From the NCBI RefSeq assembly GCF_014324365.1, contig NZ_QEIG01000008.1, positions 62,001 through 126,000 of the forward strand: 64,000 nt of DNA, in the 5' to 3' direction. Position numbers and translations under genes: made by a program. Positions 60,110 through 64,000 of this stretch are shown here, piece after piece. This DNA is from Algoriphagus sp. AK58 (GTDB lineage Bacteria > Bacteroidota > Bacteroidia > Cytophagales > Cyclobacteriaceae). The notes below the pieces were generated by a model that saw nothing but the letters and a program-made list of their open reading frames with translations, searched no databases and was not told the DNA's origin. The stretch's first letter is position 1, and every line of letters begins with the position of its first letter.

Positions 60110-61563
60110 ACCAACTCTTCTTCCGGCTCGTAATAGTTAATTCCGATCTTCAAATACCCATACAAAATGGTCATTAAAGGACTTATAATATTGAAAAAGC
60201 AGTAAGGAGCGTAAGTTAATGTCGCCACACCCAAGACGGAAGCTTGAGTGGCTCCGCAGGTATTCCAAGGCACTAATACTGAAGTCACAGTGGCAGAATC
60301 TTCCAAGGTTCGGCTGAGGTTTTCAGGCTTCAGACCTCTTTTCTTATAGATTTCAGCATACATTCTTCCAGGAACCAAAATCGCCAAATATTGGTCGGAA
60401 GTCGTAATATTGAAAAAAACACAGGTGGCCGCAGTGGAGGCGATCAGGGATCCCACCCGATGTACTTTTCGGATGATAGCTTCTGCCATTACTTTCAGCA
60501 TCCCACTTTCTTCCATAATGCCTCCGAAAACCATGGCACAGATAATCAACCAAATCGTGTTCAGCATACCTCCCATCCCCCGAGTCACCAAAAGCTCATT
60601 CACGATCGCATTATCCGTCACCACTCCGATTTCACCAAAAAGAGCCATCATGACAGCCTTGAAGCCGATATAGGAAAAGTCACCTTGCTCATTGGCCACC
60701 TCAGCAATAATCTCTGGTTGGAAAATCAAAGCAAAAACGCCCCCTAATAAAGCCCCTGTAAGTAAGGCCGGCAAGGCAGGTACACGCTTGACAATCATGA
60801 CAAGCACGACGACGGGTACCACAAAAAGCCAGGGAGTAATATTGAATTTTTGAGAAATCACGCTGGAAATGGTCTTTACATCCTCCACACTTCCTGAAGT
60901 CTCATAGTTAAGCCCTATTACAATAAATAGAATAAGAGTGATCAACATCGTTGGCACGGTGGTCTTGGCCATATGCCGGATGTGGGTAAACAAGTCAGTT
61001 CCAGCCATGGCAGGAGCCAGATTGGTGGTGTCAGACAAGGGGGACATTTTATCTCCAAAGTACGCACCGGAAATAATCGCTCCTGCAATGATTCCCTCCT
61101 CAAACCCAAGAGCTTTTCCAATTCCCAAGAGTGCCACACCCACTGTAGCGACTGTAGTCCAGCTACTGCCTGTTGCTACAGACACTACGGCACTGATAAA
61201 ACAGGCTGCAAACAAAAAGATGACCGGACTCAACACCATCAACCCATAGTAAATCATCGCCGGTACAATACCGCTCAGCAGCCAAGTCCCAGCCAAAGCA
61301 CCGATCAAAAAGAGGATCAGAATACTGCTCATGGCAGAACTGATGCTTCTGACGATCCCCTCTTGAAGGGTATCCCAGGAATAGCCCAACTTGAATACAG
61401 CCACGGAAGCCGCCACTGTGGCTGAAAGTACCAGCACAATCTGATTGGAGCCGGAGAGCCCGTCTGTCCCAAAAATCCGAATATTGACGATTAAGAGAAC
61501 AATCAAAAAAACAAGGGGAATCAGTGCATCATACACTTTGGGAGCTTGCGGCAATCCTTTCAT
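60106..61563 (-). CDS. nhaC: Na+/H+ antiporter NhaC
   Basis: 485 residues with about 12 hydrophobic helices. NhaC signatures: ATGSSWTTVATVGVALLGIG, GAIISGAYFGDKMSPLSDTT (the Asp-rich ion site), and ITTSDQYLAILVPGRMYAE in the C-terminal half, with WNTCGATQASVLG near the end. It exchanges Na+ for protons at the inner membrane. First gene of the two-gene operon with the exonuclease. Confidence 0.93.
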   Translation of the reverse strand: MKGLPQAPKVYDALIPLVFLIVLLIVNIRIFGTDGLSGSNQIVLVLSATVAASVAVFKLGYSWDTLQEGIVRSISSAMSSILILFLIGALAGTWLLSGIVPAMIYYGLMVLSPVIFLFAACFISAVVSVATGSSWTTVATVGVALLGIGKALGFEEGIIAGAIISGAYFGDKMSPLSDTTNLAPAMAGTDLFTHIRHMAKTTVPTMLITLILFIVIGLNYETSGSVEDVKTISSVISQKFNITPWLFVVPVVVLVMIVKRVPALPALLTGALLGGVFALIFQPEIIAEVANEQGDFSYIGFKAVMMALFGEIGVVTDNAIVNELLVTRGMGGMLNTIWLIICAMVFGGIMEESGMLKVMAEAIIRKVHRVGSLIASTAATCVFFNITTSDQYLAILVPGRMYAEIYKKRGLKPENLSRTLEDSATVTSVLVPWNTCGATQASVLGVATLTYAPYCFFNIISPLMTILYGYLKIGINYYEPEEELV

Positions 61564-61614
61564 TCAGTCTCGTTAGGAAGTTTAATCGCCTTGAATCTAA
61601 AGAAAAAAAATCAA

Positions 61615-62742
61615 TTACATCTCTGAAAGAAGCCCCGCCAATTCCTTACCCACCTGCCAGCCGATGGCTACACCCATGCCACCGAGTCTGACTGCAGCGG
61701 CAGACTTTCTCCCAATAGGCTCAATTATAGGAGATTTCTTGGGACCAAAGGCCATAATACCGGTCCATTCCATTTCCCACTCAAATTCTCTAAAAGGAAA
61801 AATCACCTCTTTTGCCAAGCGGTCCAAATGCTCCCTGATGGAGGGGTTTACAGAAAATTCAGTTGTTCTTTCTTTTTCAAAATCCTTGTTTCTTGCACCA
61901 CCCAATAGAAGTCTTCCATCGATTTCACGGAAATAGACATATCCTTTATCCATGTGAAAAGCTCCTTTCCAAGCCAAATCAAATCCCAAAGGCTTACTCA
62001 ATAAAATCAAGCCTCTGCCCGGCTCTAAGGGAGATTCGGGCCATATTTTTTTGGTAAAAGCATTGGTACAAACAGCGATCTTACCCGCCTTAAATTCAAA
62101 ATCGGCGTTTTTATCTCTGTTTTCAGCCAACACTCTTCCTTCCTCATGGTCAATTTCCACGACAGAAACACCAGTCAGAATTCGAATTCCCAATTTAGAA
62201 GCTTTTTGCCATAGGGCTTCCAAATAAGCTGCAGGATCCAACTCTCCTTCAAACCGGTTCTTCACCACCCCTTTGACCTGATCTGAAAATCCGAACTTCC
62301 CGGGTCTTTTGACTACCGAAAAAACATCGTCTTTGAAAATCTTTTTGAGCATGCGGTTGATTTCCTTCAGTTGATCCAGGGCCTTAAGATTTTCCTCATC
62401 CAGGATTTCATAGCCATTCCGATGCTGGTACCTCAGAGACTTGTCTCCAAATTGTTTCCTGATTTGCTGAAGTCCACTGTACCGTTTTTCAACCAGTTGC
62501 ACTACTTCCTCGTGGCTCATGGACCAAAAGTCATCCAAAATCTCAGTCAAGCTGCCAAAGCAGGCAAATCCGGCATTTTTGGTACTGGCTCCTGTGGGAA
62601 AAACTCCACGCTCTAGTATCAAAACACTGGATTTTGGATTACTCTTTTTGAAGTGAATGGCTGTGGAAAGTCCTGTAAATCCGGATCCCACCACGACAAG
62701 GTCATAATTCAAAAAGTTTTTTTGCTCCCAATAGCTCAACAT
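61615..62742 (-). CDS. FAD-dependent oxidoreductase (DAO family)
   Basis: 375 residues. The N-terminus has DLVVVGSGFTGLSTAIHFKK (FAD dinucleotide motif), then STKNAGFACFGSLTEIL, and a C-terminal KSPIIEPIGRKSAAAVRLGGMGVAIGWQVGKELA in DAO-type layout (given here in parts: RLGGMGVAIGWQVGKELA). The substrate is unknown, amino acid or amine oxidation is the family norm. Monocistronic and divergent from the Mpo1-like gene. Confidence 0.87.
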   Translation of the reverse strand: MLSYWEQKNFLNYDLVVVGSGFTGLSTAIHFKKSNPKSSVLILERGVFPTGASTKNAGFACFGSLTEILDDFWSMSHEEVVQLVEKRYSGLQQIRKQFGDKSLRYQHRNGYEILDEENLKALDQLKEINRMLKKIFKDDVFSVVKRPGKFGFSDQVKGVVKNRFEGELDPAAYLEALWQKASKLGIRILTGVSVVEIDHEEGRVLAENRDKNADFEFKAGKIAVCTNAFTKKIWPESPLEPGRGLILLSKPLGFDLAWKGAFHMDKGYVYFREIDGRLLLGGARNKDFEKERTTEFSVNPSIREHLDRLAKEVIFPFREFEWEMEWTGIMAFGPKKSPIIEPIGRKSAAAVRLGGMGVAIGWQVGKELAGLLSEM

Positions 62743-62819
62743 GTTCGGAGAGAATTTAATTTTTGAAGTGTGTTTTGGTTAATTTGTACCGAAACTACCG
62801 CAATTAAACCCAAAAAACC

Positions 62820-63299
62820 ATGAGAAAAATAGATCTTCTGCTTGATGAGTATGGTGAAAGTCATCGTAATGAGACCAATAAGTTGATTCATTGGATCTGC
62901 GTGCCGGCGATTTTCTTCAGTGTAGTGGGCCTGATATTCAGCATTCCTTCAGACTTCCTGATGAACTTACTCCCGTTCTTGGGGAGTTTTGCCAACTGGG
63001 CAACCCTTGCCCTGTTGTTAGTGCTGATTTATTATGTCTCGTTATCCGTCCCCCTTTCTTTGGGGATGTTGCTTTATTCTTCCTTTTGCCTCGCTTTAGC
63101 CAACTTTTTGCAAATCGCATTTCCCGGAAAATTAGCCTTGATCTCGATCGGAATTTTCGCAATTGCATGGATATTCCAGTTCTATGGCCATAAAATAGAG
63201 GGTAAAAAGCCTTCTTTCTTGAAAGATCTTCAATTTCTCCTTGTCGGGCCGGCTTGGTTAATGCATTTTATTTATAAGCGGATCGGAATTGCCTATTGA
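62820..63299 (+). CDS. Mpo1-like (DUF962) membrane protein
   Basis: 159 residues. MRKIDLLLDEYGESHRNETNKLIHWICVPAIFFSV (pieces: YGESHRNETNKLIHWI, CVPAIFF) is the DUF962 start, with the His residues that in yeast Mpo1 bind iron; the end has WIFQFYGHKIEGKKPSFLKD and LLVGPAWLMHFIYKR. Yeast Mpo1 is a dioxygenase in phytosphingosine alpha-oxidation; a lipid role here is inferred. Four hydrophobic helices. Confidence 0.9.
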   Translation: MRKIDLLLDEYGESHRNETNKLIHWICVPAIFFSVVGLIFSIPSDFLMNLLPFLGSFANWATLALLLVLIYYVSLSVPLSLGMLLYSSFCLALANFLQIAFPGKLALISIGIFAIAWIFQFYGHKIEGKKPSFLKDLQFLLVGPAWLMHFIYKRIGIAY

Positions 63300-63307
63300 T
63301 GAGAAAG

Positions 63308-63325
63308 AGGCCGGGAAACCGGCCT
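63308..63325. terminator. Hairpin between convergent genes (weak terminator)
   Basis: AGGCCGG-GAAA-CCGGCCT, a strong 7-bp GC stem with a tetraloop, right after the Mpo1-like stop and just before the convergent gene end at 63329. The T run after it is short on the plus strand (TT); on the minus strand it is followed by CTTTCTC. Confidence 0.55.
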
Positions 63326-63328
63326 TTA

Positions 63329-64000
63329 TCATTTTGGGCTTCCAAAGAGTATTTCAACCCTTTTGAGCGCCAGTTGATTTGCCGGGGTATGGATGTTATC
63401 AAGAATAGATTTTTTCTCTCTTGCAGTAAGTCTCCAATTAAGTGATGCTCTTTGCATATTTACTTGAGTTCCGGTCAGTTCCTGCACTTGAACTTTTTCG
63501 GGAGCGTATTCAAATTCTATCCTCTCCACAGAAAAAGGCATGGACTCAGCCAAATAGTTAAATAATACCTCATTTTGAATAGTTTGAACATTATCCCAAT
63601 TGATATAAATGTTTTTAAGTGGGGTAAAAACCTTTTCAAAAATCCTGGGGAGTTCAGTAACAGGAATTTCGGCAGATTTTTCCGAATCACGAATCGTGAT
63701 CAAAACCACACCACCGGTATGCTCTCTTATCCAATCCTGAAACACATACGTAAACCTCAGTGCATCCTGAATACCAAAATTATCTGACAATCCGGTATCC
63801 ATGGTTTTCATCATGGGAGTTGAAGGTAGTTCCACATTTGGAGTGATGAAAGGAAAAGTGGCACACATTCGAAGTGCACTCAAAAAGCGAAGATTCCCGG
63901 AATCATGATTTGCAAAAAATCTCTTAAAATCGATGGATTGCTTTTTTTCATAATGACCCGTTTTTCCTTGAACCGAACTTCCCAAAAACGACATGGAATG
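63329..64000 (-). CDS. Patatin-like protein, C-terminal part (partial, N-terminus beyond the right edge)
   Basis: The frame runs unbroken from the right edge of the window to its stop at 63329, about 223 residues visible; an internal ATG at 63994 is not taken as the start. The segment LRMCATFPFITPNVELP followed by MDTGLSDNFGIQDALRF resembles the end of the patatin catalytic region, with Asp in DTG in the place of the DG[GA] catalytic Asp. The catalytic Ser (GxSxG) lies outside. If right, it is an acyl hydrolase/phospholipase; the assignment is moderate because only the C-terminal half is visible. Confidence 0.6.
   Translation of the reverse strand, partial: HSMSFLGSSVQGKTGHYEKKQSIDFKRFFANHDSGNLRFLSALRMCATFPFITPNVELPSTPMMKTMDTGLSDNFGIQDALRFTYVFQDWIREHTGGVVLITIRDSEKSAEIPVTELPRIFEKVFTPLKNIYINWDNVQTIQNEVLFNYLAESMPFSVERIEFEYAPEKVQVQELTGTQVNMQRASLNWRLTAREKKSILDNIHTPANQLALKRVEILFGSPK

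Noticed and set aside
1-64000. CRISPR arrays, tRNA/rRNA genes, insertion sequences, phage or integrase genes, riboswitches
   Set aside because: No regularly spaced repeats, cloverleaf-like text, transposase or integrase motifs, or known leader structures were seen by eye; a covariance-model scan was not possible.

Overview
The window looks like chromosomal DNA of a Bacteroidota member, most likely Cytophagales and close to Cyclobacteriaceae/Algoriphagus (an inference from gene content, not a database result). Pointers are the type IX secretion genes sprA, porU and porV, Bacteroidota-only families (DUF4292, DUF4837, PorV, SprA), promoters of the TTTG-N18/19-TAnnTTTG type, few Shine-Dalgarno sites, and many start/stop-overlapping genes. 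There are no tRNA or rRNA genes, insertion sequences, phage genes or CRISPR arrays that I can see.

Layout. 1-1453: the tail of a DnaE-type polymerase, then a Xre/RES toxin-antitoxin pair. 1533-9165: single genes and short operons (DUF1295 membrane enzyme, DUF1080 hydrolase, an acyl-carrier-like protein without its serine, a CotH-like secreted protein, a nucleotide pyrophosphatase/phosphodiesterase coupled to a truncated haemoglobin, a glucoamylase-like lipoprotein, a GNAT acetyltransferase). 9259-13026: a PadR regulator followed by five tightly coupled membrane proteins with an N-terminal DH(Y)-containing helical domain; this is the least explained block and my best candidate for an undescribed system. 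13079-19372: two transporters, a DegT aminotransferase/glycosyltransferase pair and isocitrate dehydrogenase. 19582-28868: enoyl-CoA hydratase, a polysaccharide flippase, TPR protein, DUF4292 lipoprotein, EnvC-like LytM protein, TatA, GatA and a LysM lytic transglycosylase, mostly envelope functions. 28981-42527: DUF4837 lipoprotein, malic enzyme, ruvA, the very large sprA, gcvH, a VanZ protein and two TonB paralogues.

42610-49423 (minus strand): an outer-membrane-like protein, YicC, a 1100-residue surface protein with a pseudo-peptidase/propeller/barrel layout, and an FAD oxidoreductase. 49479-56533 (plus strand): a five-gene chain in which every start overlaps the preceding stop: MBL hydrolase, PssA, PorU, PorV and an M16 homologue lacking its zinc motif. 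56534-58818 (minus): a small glycan-type cluster (WxcM-like cupin, FemAB/GNAT-like protein, GT2). 58903-64000: YigZ, DEDD exonuclease, NhaC antiporter, another FAD oxidoreductase, an Mpo1-like protein and the C-terminal part of a patatin-like protein cut by the window edge.

How they work together: SprA is the T9SS outer-membrane translocon, PorV the shuttle and PorU the sortase-like peptidase that removes the C-terminal signal; TonB, EnvC-like, lytic transglycosylase, flippase and PssA genes are general envelope functions. Metabolic genes (icd, maeB, gcvH, enoyl-CoA hydratase) are scattered between them.
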